Below are positions 33,095 through 42,081 of a stretch of 44,582 nucleotides of DNA, piece after piece. This DNA is from Clostridia bacterium (lineage in GTDB: Bacteria; Bacillota; Clostridia; Oscillospirales; Acutalibacteraceae), in the NCBI GenBank assembly GCA_900769535.1, contig CAAGHB010000108.1, positions 1 through 44,582 of the forward strand, written 5' to 3'. The notes under the pieces were generated by a model, which saw only the letters and a program-made list of their open reading frames with translations, was not told where the DNA came from and searched no databases. The position numbers and the translations under genes were made by a program. Each line of letters starts with the position of its first letter. Within the stretch, counting starts at the first letter, position 1.

Positions 33095-33126
33095 TATGGC
33101 TGCCTAAATATTTTAAGGCAGCCATA
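33095..33126. other. 11-bp hairpin between lysC and the flavoprotein gene
   Basis: TATGGCTGCCT (33095-33105) and AGGCAGCCATA (33116-33126) are perfectly complementary around a 10-base loop. No T-run follows on either strand, so it is a weak terminator at best; it could be a processing or stability element between the two genes. Confidence 0.6.
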
Positions 33127-33132
33127 TATAAT

Positions 33133-34329
33133 TTATTTTATAAAAGCGTCGTGAACGGCCTTAACAGCTTTTTTAGAATCGTTAATATCGATAAGAACAG
33201 AAATTCTTATTTCGCTTGTGTTAATCATCTGAATATTGATATCGGCTGCATAAAGCGCTTCAAACATCTTTGCTGCAACATTCGGATGGGTTTCCATACC
33301 GCTACCAACGATAGATACCTTTGAAATATTGTTGTCGCATGAAACCTTTGCCTTCGGGTCAAAAGCTGTAACAACCTCCATAGCAACATCCTGCTGGTCC
33401 TTGCTGACTGTAAATGTGATATCCTTTGTTCCGTCTCTGCCAACAGACTGAAGAATAATGTCAACGTTAACGTGCTTCTGTGCCAGGCGGTCAAAAAGCT
33501 TAAATGCTACGCCAGGTACGTCTTCGAGTCCTACTATTGAAATACGAGAAATGTTGTCATCCTTTGCAACGCCTCTGATAATTGTTTTTTCCATGGTTAA
33601 TTTCTCCTTTACCATTGTTCCCTTTTGGTTTGTAATACTTGAAAGTACTTCGAGCTCAATTCCATATTTTTGAGCCATTTCGACCGAACGATTGTGTAAT
33701 ACCTGTGCGCCAAGTGTAGCAAGCTCGAGCATTTCGTTATAGCTTACTTCATCCTGCTTCTTTGCATTAGGTACTAAACGCGGGTCGGCTGTATATACAC
33801 CGTCAACGTCAGTGAATATCTGACATTTTTCGGCCTTTAAAGCAACTGCCAATGCAACCGCACTTGTGTCAGAGCCGCCTCTGCCGAGGGTTGTTATATC
33901 ATCAAACTTATTGATACCCTGGAATCCTGCAACGATGAGAATATTTCTCTGTGAAAGTTCAGCGGTCATTCTTTCGGTATCTACCGTCTTAATACGTGCG
34001 TTTCCGTAAATCGAGTCGGTCTTAACTCCGACCTGCCAGCCAAGCAAAGATTTAACAGGAAGTCCGTGCTTTTCGATTGCCATAGCGAGTAATGCAATAG
34101 AAATCTGTTCTCCGGCTGAGAGAAGCATATCCATCTCGCGCTTTGATGCGTTAGGGTTGATTTCTTTTGCTTTGTCGATAAAATCGTCGGTAGTATCACC
34201 CTGAGCAGAAACCACAACTACTACGTCGTGTCCTGATCTGTATGTGTCGGCAATAATGCCTGCTACGCGATTAACGCGCTCAGCGTCAGCTACCGAGCTT
34301 CCGCCGAATTTCTGAACAATAATTGACAT
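33133..34329 (-). CDS. lysC: aspartate kinase
   Basis: Phosphorylates aspartate at the entry to lysine, threonine and methionine synthesis. The 398 residues hold the kinase domain with KFGGSSV at 7-13, TTLGRGGSDTSAVALA at about 147-162, FTDVDGVYTADPR at about 172-184, and two C-terminal ACT domains (from about 265) that normally bind the feedback amino acid. It is a monofunctional class II-type enzyme. GAGGGGAAA precedes the start. It lies 27 bases after hom in the same operon. Confidence 0.94.
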   Translation of the reverse strand: MSIIVQKFGGSSVADAERVNRVAGIIADTYRSGHDVVVVVSAQGDTTDDFIDKAKEINPNASKREMDMLLSAGEQISIALLAMAIEKHGLPVKSLLGWQVGVKTDSIYGNARIKTVDTERMTAELSQRNILIVAGFQGINKFDDITTLGRGGSDTSAVALAVALKAEKCQIFTDVDGVYTADPRLVPNAKKQDEVSYNEMLELATLGAQVLHNRSVEMAQKYGIELEVLSSITNQKGTMVKEKLTMEKTIIRGVAKDDNISRISIVGLEDVPGVAFKLFDRLAQKHVNVDIILQSVGRDGTKDITFTVSKDQQDVAMEVVTAFDPKAKVSCDNNISKVSIVGSGMETHPNVAAKMFEALYAADINIQMINTSEIRISVLIDINDSKKAVKAVHDAFIK

Positions 34330-34356
34330 AATTAAACCATTTCCCCTCTTATATCA

Positions 34357-35577
34357 TTACAGAATGTGAATGACTGCATCAGCTTTAAGTCCGGATTTTT
34401 CCAAACCTGATCTAAGCTCACGCTCGATATTCTCACCTGTAACAAATGCTATTTCGTCGCCCTCATCGGACAGGAACCGAACATCACCGAAATTATCAAT
34501 AATGCGCTTTTTGTCAGCATTGTAATCATCGGTTTTTGCTCTTATAAACAATCTCGTTTTTATATCGAGATAATTAACAACATAATCGTCCTCGGCAGGT
34601 GCCCAGTCGAGATATTTTCTTGCCTTCATGTGCTTAACGCAGTCGATAACGTCAGCAACAACTGCACTTGCGGTAGGAAGCTTTCCTGCGCCGCGTCCAT
34701 AAAACATTACCTCGCCGGTAGCATCACCATTAACCATTATTGCATTGAATACATCATCAACAAGTGAAAGCTGACTATCATTCGATACAAACGCAGGATA
34801 AACAGTAACGGCAATCTTTCCGCTTTCGAGAATTGATACCTTGCCAAGCAGTTTTATAACTCCGCCCCATTTTGAAGCATATTCAACGTCTCGAAGGGTG
34901 ATGTTTGAGATACCTTCGGTATATACACTTTCGGGATATACATGCTTACCAAAGGCAAGAGATGCCAAAATGCAAATTTTTCTGCAAGCATCGTGGCCCT
35001 CAACGTCGGCTGTCGGGTCCTTTTCAGCATATCCAAGCTGTTGCGCTGTCGAAAGTGCATCCTTAAAATCGGTATTATCCTTTATCATTTTAGTCATAAT
35101 AAAGTTAGTTGTTCCATTTAAAATACCGATTACGTCACAAATTTTATTTGCGGCGAGGCACTGGGTCATCGGACGGATAATCGGAATGCCGCCTCCAACA
35201 CTTGCTTCGAACAAAAAGTTGAGGTTGTTTTCCTTTGCAATTGTTACAAGCTCCTGGCCGTGCTTTGCAACAAGTTCTTTATTTGAAGTAACTACGCTTT
35301 TTCCTGCTAACAAGCACGATTTTACAAAATCATACGCAGGTTTAACTCCGCCCATAGTTTCGACAACAATTTTTACGCTCTCGTCATTCAGGATATCATT
35401 AAAATCCTTTGTAAATCTATCGGAAAGAGGACTATCGGGAAAATCGCGTAAATCCAAAATATGTTTTATATTTATTTCCTCGGCGGCACGGCCTGTAATT
35501 CCGTCATTATTATTTAATAATACCTCGACAACACCCGAACCAACAACGCCGTGTCCCATTATAGCTATGTTTATCAT
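34357..35577 (-). CDS. hom: homoserine dehydrogenase
   Basis: Reduces aspartate semialdehyde to homoserine with NAD(P)H. It has 406 residues, an N-terminal Rossmann fold (GHGVVGSGV, 8-16), GILNGTTNFIMTKM at about 170-183 (substrate block), GYAEKDPTADVEGHDACRKI, and a short C-terminal ACT-like domain (RLFIRAKTDDYN...). ATG 35577 is chosen for AAAGGTGAT upstream and for the family start. The ACT regulator gene ends 10 bases before it. Confidence 0.94.
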   Translation of the reverse strand: MINIAIMGHGVVGSGVVEVLLNNNDGITGRAAEEINIKHILDLRDFPDSPLSDRFTKDFNDILNDESVKIVVETMGGVKPAYDFVKSCLLAGKSVVTSNKELVAKHGQELVTIAKENNLNFLFEASVGGGIPIIRPMTQCLAANKICDVIGILNGTTNFIMTKMIKDNTDFKDALSTAQQLGYAEKDPTADVEGHDACRKICILASLAFGKHVYPESVYTEGISNITLRDVEYASKWGGVIKLLGKVSILESGKIAVTVYPAFVSNDSQLSLVDDVFNAIMVNGDATGEVMFYGRGAGKLPTASAVVADVIDCVKHMKARKYLDWAPAEDDYVVNYLDIKTRLFIRAKTDDYNADKKRIIDNFGDVRFLSDEGDEIAFVTGENIERELRSGLEKSGLKADAVIHIL

Positions 35578-35587
35578 AATATCACCT

Positions 35588-36019
35588 TTAACCCAATATC
35601 TGTGTGACAGAAACAACTCCGTCAACCTTTTTTAACATTTCGACCATATCCGAGATATTCAAGTCGTCGAGTCCCGTCCTGAAACTTACCGACAGCGAAG
35701 CTCGTCCGCCGTTTGGTATGTCCTGATAAACGGTAAGAATATTTGCGCCAAGCTGATAAAGCGCATTAACAAACTGCATCATTACCCCGGCGCGATCCTC
35801 TAAAATAATATGTAATGTGTAAATATGCCCTTCGTAACGTTCGCTGTAATCAAAAACGCTATCCTTATATTTATAGAAGGCGCTTCGCGATACTCCTGCG
35901 AGTTTAGCCGCCTCGGTTGCATTCCGTACAACTCCGTCGGCAATCATTCTTTTTGCTTGAAGCACTCTCGTATAAACATCGGGCAATATTTTACTGTCAA
36001 TAAGTAAAAATTTCCCCAT
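35588..36019 (-). CDS. HTH-ACT protein (PheB/ThrR family, UPF0735)
   Basis: A 143-residue protein with an N-terminal helix-turn-helix-like segment (about 33-53, ATEAAKLAGVSRSAFYKYKD) and a C-terminal ACT domain (about 66-143, LHIILEDRAGVMMQFVNALYQLGANILTVYQ). The B. subtilis relative is reported to repress threonine biosynthesis genes, so here it may sense an aspartate-family amino acid and control its own operon with hom and lysC. That is inference from family and neighbours. ATG 36019 is used, with GGGGGA upstream; 26 further in-frame codons overlap the promoter and are rejected. Confidence 0.85.
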   Translation of the reverse strand: MGKFLLIDSKILPDVYTRVLQAKRMIADGVVRNATEAAKLAGVSRSAFYKYKDSVFDYSERYEGHIYTLHIILEDRAGVMMQFVNALYQLGANILTVYQDIPNGGRASLSVSFRTGLDDLNISDMVEMLKKVDGVVSVTQILG

Positions 36020-36061
36020 TTTTGTCCCCCATAAAAATACAAATGTTTTTCGAACAGAAAC

Positions 36062-36091
36062 ATTATAGCACAAACAAGGTATATTTTTCAA
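36062..36091 (-). promoter_or_regulatory. sigma-A promoter of the ACT regulator-hom-lysC operon
   Basis: On the minus strand TTGAAA (36086-36091), 18-base spacer, TATAAT (36062-36067). The start point falls about 35 bases before the first gene. Confidence 0.75.
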
Positions 36092-36160
36092 GTGCAAAAT
36101 AATTATAAAAAATCTTCATGAAATCAAGTGAAAACATACATTTTTACTAATTAAAAACGC

Positions 36161-36199
36161 AAAAAAGCACCCTCCTTGATTCAGGAAGGCGCTTTTTTA
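36161..36199 (-). terminator. terminator of the cysteine-rich gene
   Basis: On the minus strand GCGCCTTCCT pairs with AGGAGGGTGC (two G-T pairs) and is followed by T6, just after the stop at 36203. Confidence 0.8.
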
Positions 36200-36202
36200 T
36201 TG

Positions 36203-37033
36203 CTATTCGTCTTTATCGTTATTGCATTTTGAACAAGAATAGGTATTATTACATCCGCATATTCCGCCTCTGTATTCCCTCGGAGGAAAGAAATCATCCG
36301 TCGGGAAATCAAGTCTGCTGAATACTTCGCAGGGGTTGTCAGTTCCGTTACTGCATTCCTTATCAGGTATGCAGAAATCATATACGGGAATAAGCATCTG
36401 CACATTTCGAATCAGCTGAACTATCGTAAATAATCCAAGCGTTACAAACACGGCTCTTTCTCCGGAATTATAACTTTCTCTTATTTCGCCGCCGATTCTG
36501 TCGCAAATTCTTCTCGGCACGGGACTGTGACAGGTACTTTTGCAGACCGTCTTAATCGCGGCGCTGAGCGGAATCGGGTCAACACATTCAACAACGCATT
36601 TCGGCAGGTTGCTTCTCGGCGATGCCTGGTTGTCATTCTCACAGTCGAGGGCATATTCGTTTGAGAACACCTTTACCTTACCTTCGCTTCCATAAAGGAT
36701 GACCTTCTTATTATAAAACGCCACACCTTCAATAGACACGGGTGATGAATGCTGACTCATAAACAAGTCAAATTTAAGAACAAAAAAGAAGGTCAAATCG
36801 CAGGAGTAATAACCTCTGTTAAGATGTACCGGTTCAACATCAATATACACGTTTTCAACCTCTGCACATTTACAACGGATTGTCGTAGCACGAGCAATCA
36901 TTTCATCAACACTGGGCGAAAAATACACCTCAATATCGTCGAGACAATCTCTGTCACAGCACGAATCGTAAACCCTTCCCCCATCTATACAAACCGCTTC
37001 TCTAAAATCGCCGTTTGCACTGATTTCAGACAT
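36203..37033 (-). CDS. cysteine-rich conserved hypothetical protein, possible spore component
   Basis: I cannot assign a named family. The 276 residues contain 20 cysteines, several in pairs (SCCDRDC, RCKC, GGICGC) and a terminal cluster CNNTYSCSKC. There is no signal peptide. The middle is beta-rich (YIDVEPVHLNRGYYSCDLTFFFVLKFDLF, KKVILYGSEGKVKVFS). I recall similar unnamed proteins in Clostridia but cannot verify it here. High cysteine content without export suggests a cross-linked intracellular structure such as a spore coat; a sigma-K-like promoter at 37102-37129 points the same way. ATG 37033 has GGGGAGG upstream. Confidence 0.7.
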   Translation of the reverse strand: MSEISANGDFREAVCIDGGRVYDSCCDRDCLDDIEVYFSPSVDEMIARATTIRCKCAEVENVYIDVEPVHLNRGYYSCDLTFFFVLKFDLFMSQHSSPVSIEGVAFYNKKVILYGSEGKVKVFSNEYALDCENDNQASPRSNLPKCVVECVDPIPLSAAIKTVCKSTCHSPVPRRICDRIGGEIRESYNSGERAVFVTLGLFTIVQLIRNVQMLIPVYDFCIPDKECSNGTDNPCEVFSRLDFPTDDFFPPREYRGGICGCNNTYSCSKCNNDKDE

Positions 37034-37101
37034 AAAATGAACCTCCCCAACAATATTTGCGAAGAAACATTCGGTAAATACCATACATGAAACTTCTATA
37101 A

Positions 37102-37129
37102 TATCTTATGTTGGAGAGGTTGTATTGTG
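37102..37129 (-). promoter_or_regulatory. possible sigma-K promoter of the cysteine-rich gene
   Basis: On the minus strand CAC (37127-37129), then a 16-base gap, then CATAAGATA (37102-37110), which fits the sigma-K pattern AC-N16/17-CATAnnnTA. The elements are short, so chance is possible. Confidence 0.35.
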
Positions 37130-37138
37130 ACTACTTTT

Positions 37139-39550
37139 TTAAATTTTTTCAAGTTTTGCGAAATTTGCCATGACTTTTTTTGTTCCAACCATATCAAATG
37201 CTATTTCAAGCATCGAGTCATTTCCCATCGGGATTACCGAAGTAATCATTCCTTCGCCGAACGTTTTATGCTTTACTCTTTCGCCGATAGCGTAGGTTAT
37301 TTTAGGCGCCGCCGTCTTATTTTCAAAGCTAGGTTTAGGCAAGGACGTTTTGGGTTTATTAAAACTGCTTGTTGTGGAATAGCCGGCACCTGCACGATTA
37401 GATGAATATCCAGAAGTCGAATAACCGCCATAACTACTATTTCCAAAGCTACTCGAACGTCCAAAGGCGTAACTTGAACCCTTTCTTTCAATGAGATTTT
37501 CGTCAATTTCGCCAATAAAGCGCGATTCTCTCATCCTCTCGGTTCTGCCGAAAAGCATTCGCTGATATGCATTTGAAATATAAAGTTTCTTTTTGGCCCT
37601 TGTAATTCCAACATAAGCGAGCCGTCGCTCCTCTTCGATTTCGGCATCGCCGGCATAAATTGACTGACTACCGGGAAAAATCCCTTCCTCAACACCTATT
37701 ATATATACAATAGGATATTCGAGTCCCTTTGCGGTATGCATTGTCATAAGCGAAACTCGGTTATCATCGTCGGCATCATCGCGGTCCATATCGGTAATAA
37801 GCGAAATTTCCTCTAAAAATCCCGAAAGGGTCGCGTCCTCATTTTCCTCCTCATATTTAACAATGCTTGATAAAAGTTCGTTTACGTTTTCGATTTTATC
37901 CTTGCCTTCGTCACCTAAACTGAGAAGTGAAAGCATATATCCCGTATCGTCGAGCACCTTGTTGAAAATTTCGTGCAGCTGTGCATTTTCGGCGTATTCG
38001 GAAAGATTATCAATCATATTCGCAAAGCTGATGAGCTTGGTTGCAGCCGATTTTAAGGTTGCGTATTGGTCGGCATTACGCATAATTTCAAGAATAGGCA
38101 TATTAAGCTGATACGATATTTCAGTCATTTTGCCGACGGTTGTTGCGCCGATGCTTCTCTTTGGTTCGTTGATAATTCGCGTCAATGCAACGTTATCTCT
38201 TACATTATTTATAAGATTAAGGTACGCAAGTACGTCCTTTATTTCTTTTCTGTCAAAGAATTTCAGCCCGCCATATACGCGATATCTTATTCCGGAACGT
38301 GAAAAAACGTTTTCTACCGCATTCGATTGAGCGTTCATTCGGTAAATTACGGCAAAATCGGATTCCTTATACCCGCTGTTCATATTATCAAGTATTGAGT
38401 CTGCTACAAAGCGCGCCTCATCCTGCTCATTTTGTGCAGTGTAAATTACGATTTTTTCGCCGTTACCCTTATCGGTCCAAAGGTGCTTACCCTTTCTGTT
38501 GAGGTTATTGGCAATAACCGAGTTTGCGGCATCGAGGATATTCCCTGTTGAACGGTAATTTTGTTCGAGACGAATTACCTTACAATTTTTATATTGACTT
38601 TCAAATGAAAGAATATTCTCAATCGTGGCTCCTCTGAAACGGTAAATACTCTGGTCATCGTCGCCGACAACGCAAATATTTTCGTGCTTTTCGGAAATTA
38701 ACTTTGCGAGAATATACTGGGCATAGTTTGTGTCCTGATACTCGTCAATCATCACGTACCTAAATTTATTTCGATAATATTCAAGCACGTCTTGATTATT
38801 TTCCAGCAAAACAATAGTGTTATAAATCAGGTCGTCAAAGTCCATAGCATCGTTGGTAACAAGCGCCTTTTGATACTCCTTATACGCTCTTGCAATCAGC
38901 GTCTTTCTCACGTCCGACGAAGCTCCGTTCGCATATTCTTCGGGCGAAACAAGTGAATCCTTTGCCCTGCTGATTTCGGTCAATACAGAGCGATGCGGAA
39001 GCATCTTTTCGTCAATATTGAGCTGTTTGAGGATTTCCTTCATCAGCTTTCGCTGGTCGTTCGTATCATAAATAGTAAATCTATCCGAAAACCCGATTTT
39101 ATCCGCAAAGCGTCTCAGAATTCGGGCACAGGTTGAGTGAAAGGTGGCTGCCCAAATTTCGTCGGAGCCCTCTCCTACCGCCTTTTCGAGACGCTCTTTT
39201 AGCTCACGTGCAGCTTTATTCGTAAAGGTTATTGCGAGAATGTTCCAAGGCGCAATCGGCCTTACTGCCGCAAATGACGGAAACTCGCACTTGCCTTCGA
39301 GACAATCTCTCAATCTCTCGACATCGGCTTCAGTTACTTCGCCGCAATCGGCACCGTACGCTTCACCGAATTTTATCATATTAACAATTCGGTTAATGAG
39401 CACGGTTGTTTTTCCGCTTCCTGCGCCTGATAAAATCAAAAGCGGTCCATTAACAGAAGTAACCGCCTCAAACTGCATACTGTTGAGACGGGAAAACTCC
39501 TTTTCAATTATCTTGTTTCTTAAATCACAAAATTCTCTTTTTAAATCCAT
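37139..39550 (-). CDS. pcrA: UvrD/PcrA-type DNA helicase
   Basis: This is a superfamily 1A 3'-5' helicase for repair and removal of stalled complexes, 803 residues. Motif Q (LNSMQFEAV, 22-30), Walker A GAGSGKTT (42-49), motif II DEYQDTN, motif III VVGDDDQSIYRFRGA, motif IV QNYRST, motif V TMHTAKGLEYPIVYI and motif VI RRLAYVGITRAKKKL are all visible. After a Ser/Gly/Tyr-rich linker (about 685-745) comes the Tudor-like C-terminal domain (YAIGERVKHKTFGEGMI) of the PcrA branch that contacts RNA polymerase. It begins 7 bases after the DUF4832-type gene and ends the murF operon. Confidence 0.94.
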   Translation of the reverse strand: MDLKREFCDLRNKIIEKEFSRLNSMQFEAVTSVNGPLLILSGAGSGKTTVLINRIVNMIKFGEAYGADCGEVTEADVERLRDCLEGKCEFPSFAAVRPIAPWNILAITFTNKAARELKERLEKAVGEGSDEIWAATFHSTCARILRRFADKIGFSDRFTIYDTNDQRKLMKEILKQLNIDEKMLPHRSVLTEISRAKDSLVSPEEYANGASSDVRKTLIARAYKEYQKALVTNDAMDFDDLIYNTIVLLENNQDVLEYYRNKFRYVMIDEYQDTNYAQYILAKLISEKHENICVVGDDDQSIYRFRGATIENILSFESQYKNCKVIRLEQNYRSTGNILDAANSVIANNLNRKGKHLWTDKGNGEKIVIYTAQNEQDEARFVADSILDNMNSGYKESDFAVIYRMNAQSNAVENVFSRSGIRYRVYGGLKFFDRKEIKDVLAYLNLINNVRDNVALTRIINEPKRSIGATTVGKMTEISYQLNMPILEIMRNADQYATLKSAATKLISFANMIDNLSEYAENAQLHEIFNKVLDDTGYMLSLLSLGDEGKDKIENVNELLSSIVKYEEENEDATLSGFLEEISLITDMDRDDADDDNRVSLMTMHTAKGLEYPIVYIIGVEEGIFPGSQSIYAGDAEIEEERRLAYVGITRAKKKLYISNAYQRMLFGRTERMRESRFIGEIDENLIERKGSSYAFGRSSSFGNSSYGGYSTSGYSSNRAGAGYSTTSSFNKPKTSLPKPSFENKTAAPKITYAIGERVKHKTFGEGMITSVIPMGNDSMLEIAFDMVGTKKVMANFAKLEKI

Positions 39551-39557
39551 TTTTTAC

Positions 39558-40880
39558 TCACTTAATCTCAATTTTGCATAGCTCAACATAGCCGTTTTGG
39601 TCGATAATATCGTCCGAAATGGCTAATTTAATGGGTGATTCTCCTGAAAACATAGACATTTTTAAGGTATAACTACCTTTTTTGACCTCGCCAAAATCAA
39701 GGTTGCAGTCGCAAACAGTAATTGTGTGCGGCATAAATAAACGGTTGTCAAAATCAGCCGCAGTTGCTTCGTATTCGCCGTTTTCACTTACTATCTTGAA
39801 TTTTAAATCAAACCTTTTATAAGCAGGTGCAGAGCCGATATTTTCAAAAAAGCATTTTACATTGAATTTACCCCTGCTGATAATGTCATCAATCCTAATC
39901 GAATTGAGGCAATACCAATAGCCGAGCTTGTTACCCATTATAACGGCAAGTTCCCCGTTTTCGCTAAGCCATTGTCTCGGAAATCCGTGAAATCCGGCAT
40001 AAGTAGCATGAGCCCCTTCACAAGCAGCTAAAAAGGGCCAGCCGTCGTTATAGACGCCCTCTTTCTTTGCTGTGCCGTAATGTTCAAGCTCCAAAATTGT
40101 CGGAAAATGACGCCATGCGCGGTCAAAAATTTCACCCGAACGCAAGGTATCAAATCCGTATTTCATAGCAAACCATTTAACGCTGACGCCATCGTCACGA
40201 ATTGTAATGTTATTATCAATAATATAGTTGAGCAGTTTATCGTTACATTCGGTATCAACACGGCTACCGATGATATCGTCGCTGACGACAAGCTGTGTCG
40301 TATAATTGCGCAAATAAATATCAATGTGCTCCTTTAAGGTTTCGAAGGGCCAATCCTTTTTGCTCGAACAGCAACAATGCCCCTCTCCCCAATCGCCGTA
40401 GCTACCAATATCTATGTAAATAACATCGTCCCTTTTATCATATCTCTCAGCAAATTGCTTATGGAATTTTTCAAGCTTTTCGAGAAAGATTTTGTCGCTG
40501 TATTCGGGTTCAAAATAGCCGTTAACCATTCGACCTTCTGCACCGGCATCAAAGACCCATTTCGGCGTTGCGTAAGGTAAATCGTCGTCGGTTTCTTTAC
40601 AGGTTATGCGGAAAGCAAAGCGGTATTTGCCCTCGTAACGTCTGATTATCTTGTCAATAATTTCCCAGTTATATTCATTTTCCTTCGGTTCAAGAAAAGC
40701 CCACGCAAGACGCATATAAATATGATCAAGGAACGGAAAATCCTCTAGCATATCATCTTCGCTAAGTTTTGCTCCATAATTATATAAGCCATTATCATAA
40801 AAATGAATATACCAACCCTTATCAGGATTTTCGCACAACTTGTTTTCGTCGCGTTTGTGTTTTAAATCTATAAGCGGCAT
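39558..40880 (-). CDS. DUF4832-type glycoside-hydrolase-like protein
   Basis: A 440-residue protein without a signal peptide. The N-terminal two thirds look like a TIM-barrel glycosidase: NPDKGWY at 18-24, MRLAWAFLEPKENEYNW, IYIDIGSYGDWGEGH at about 154-168 with a candidate acid/base Glu166, and ELEHYG at about 264-269 with a second acidic candidate. The C-terminal third is a beta-sandwich as in DUF4832 proteins (VKCFFENIGSAPAYKRFDLKFKI). The substrate is unknown and the cytoplasmic location is unexpected for this group. GAGGGG precedes the start. It lies 18 bases after the CDF gene and 7 before pcrA. Confidence 0.72.
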   Translation of the reverse strand: MPLIDLKHKRDENKLCENPDKGWYIHFYDNGLYNYGAKLSEDDMLEDFPFLDHIYMRLAWAFLEPKENEYNWEIIDKIIRRYEGKYRFAFRITCKETDDDLPYATPKWVFDAGAEGRMVNGYFEPEYSDKIFLEKLEKFHKQFAERYDKRDDVIYIDIGSYGDWGEGHCCCSSKKDWPFETLKEHIDIYLRNYTTQLVVSDDIIGSRVDTECNDKLLNYIIDNNITIRDDGVSVKWFAMKYGFDTLRSGEIFDRAWRHFPTILELEHYGTAKKEGVYNDGWPFLAACEGAHATYAGFHGFPRQWLSENGELAVIMGNKLGYWYCLNSIRIDDIISRGKFNVKCFFENIGSAPAYKRFDLKFKIVSENGEYEATAADFDNRLFMPHTITVCDCNLDFGEVKKGSYTLKMSMFSGESPIKLAISDDIIDQNGYVELCKIEIK

Positions 40881-40898
40881 AATAATAACCCCTCGTGT

Positions 40899-42065
40899 TT
40901 ATAAATATTCCCTATCAATGTTTATTACGCACACAAAGGTGCTGTCAATTTCGGTAAGCCTTGCTTGAATAGCGTCAATCATCGCGCTGTCGCTCATCTC
41001 AACCTCATACGGTTTAACAATATCAAAAATAATGTTTACCCTTTTTTCTCCGTCAACAATTCTCAAATCATGATAATGTAAACGGTTATCAACAAGGGGT
41101 AAAATTTCATTTAAAATCGCAGCAATAGCGTTCCTTTTTTCGCATTCGGTTGCTATCGGGTCCATATGTATAACAAGCTCTACCCCAGTTTTTTCGAAAA
41201 CATCCTTTTCGCAAGCGTCGATTATTTCATGGCAACTTATTACGTCAACGGTATCGGGTACCTCGACGTGAAGCGAAGCAAAGCATCGTCCGGGGCCGTA
41301 ATCGTGAATTATAAGGTCATGCATTCCAACAAAAGTATCATTTTCTAAAACGGCCGATTTGATTTCGCTTACAAGCTCGGGCTCCGGCTGTGTTCCCAAA
41401 AGAGGACTGAGCATTTCTTTTGCAGTAGAAAAACCGCCGTACATAATAAATATCGCTACAAGTACGCCAACGTATCCGTCCAAATTAAGACCGAAAATCA
41501 TACTAATCAGCGAGGTAAGCAAAACAGCCGAAGTAGCCACAACGTCGTTTATCGAATCCTTTGCAGTTGCTTTAAGTGCGGCTGAATTGATTATATCGCC
41601 AAGCTTATTATTAAAAATACCTAGCCAAAACTTAAAAACTATCGACAGAACAAGGATAACAACGGTAACCGCATTAACTACAATATCCTCGGGATTGAAT
41701 ATCTTTTCAATCGACGAGGTGAGCAATTCGAATCCAACAACGATGATTACAACCGACACAATAAATGCCGACATATATTCCATTCTGCCGTGACCGAAGG
41801 GATGGTCCTTATCGGGTGACTTTGATGCAAGTTTAAATCCAAGCAAAGTTACGACCGATGAACCCATATCCGAAAGATTGTTAAACGCATCGGCGGTAAT
41901 AGCAATACTGCCCGAAAGAACACCTGCAACCAGCTTAATAATAAACAGAATGAAGTTGCAGGCAATTCCGACCAAGCCGCCTAAATTGCCATAGCTTTTT
42001 CTAACGTTTTTATCCTTTACATCTTCGCTGTTTTTTACAAAAAGATTGATAAGCAATTTTGTCAT
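40899..42065 (-). CDS. cation diffusion facilitator family metal exporter, possibly Mn2+
   Basis: A 388-residue CDF antiporter with six membrane segments and a cytoplasmic ferredoxin-like C-terminal domain (about 220-300) plus an extra tail to 388. The metal site in TM2 reads DAFNNLSD (59-66) and in TM5 DSIND. The N/DxxxD and DxxxD patterns fit manganese (or iron) transporters better than the HxxxD of zinc members. HPFGHGRMEY (88-97) is the family loop. The Shine-Dalgarno is weak (GGTAGTGA). It is part of the murF-ddl-CDF-DUF4832-pcrA operon. Confidence 0.87.
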   Translation of the reverse strand: MTKLLINLFVKNSEDVKDKNVRKSYGNLGGLVGIACNFILFIIKLVAGVLSGSIAITADAFNNLSDMGSSVVTLLGFKLASKSPDKDHPFGHGRMEYMSAFIVSVVIIVVGFELLTSSIEKIFNPEDIVVNAVTVVILVLSIVFKFWLGIFNNKLGDIINSAALKATAKDSINDVVATSAVLLTSLISMIFGLNLDGYVGVLVAIFIMYGGFSTAKEMLSPLLGTQPEPELVSEIKSAVLENDTFVGMHDLIIHDYGPGRCFASLHVEVPDTVDVISCHEIIDACEKDVFEKTGVELVIHMDPIATECEKRNAIAAILNEILPLVDNRLHYHDLRIVDGEKRVNIIFDIVKPYEVEMSDSAMIDAIQARLTEIDSTFVCVINIDREYL

Positions 42066-42081
42066 ATAAATTCACTACCAA

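Noticed and set aside
33095..33126. Rho-independent terminator of lysC
   Set aside because: The stem is strong but no T-run follows on the minus strand, so it is listed only as a hairpin.
34841..35635. Plus-strand open frame of 264 codons
   Set aside because: Antisense to hom; its composition is the mirror of a conserved gene and it has no RBS or family likeness.
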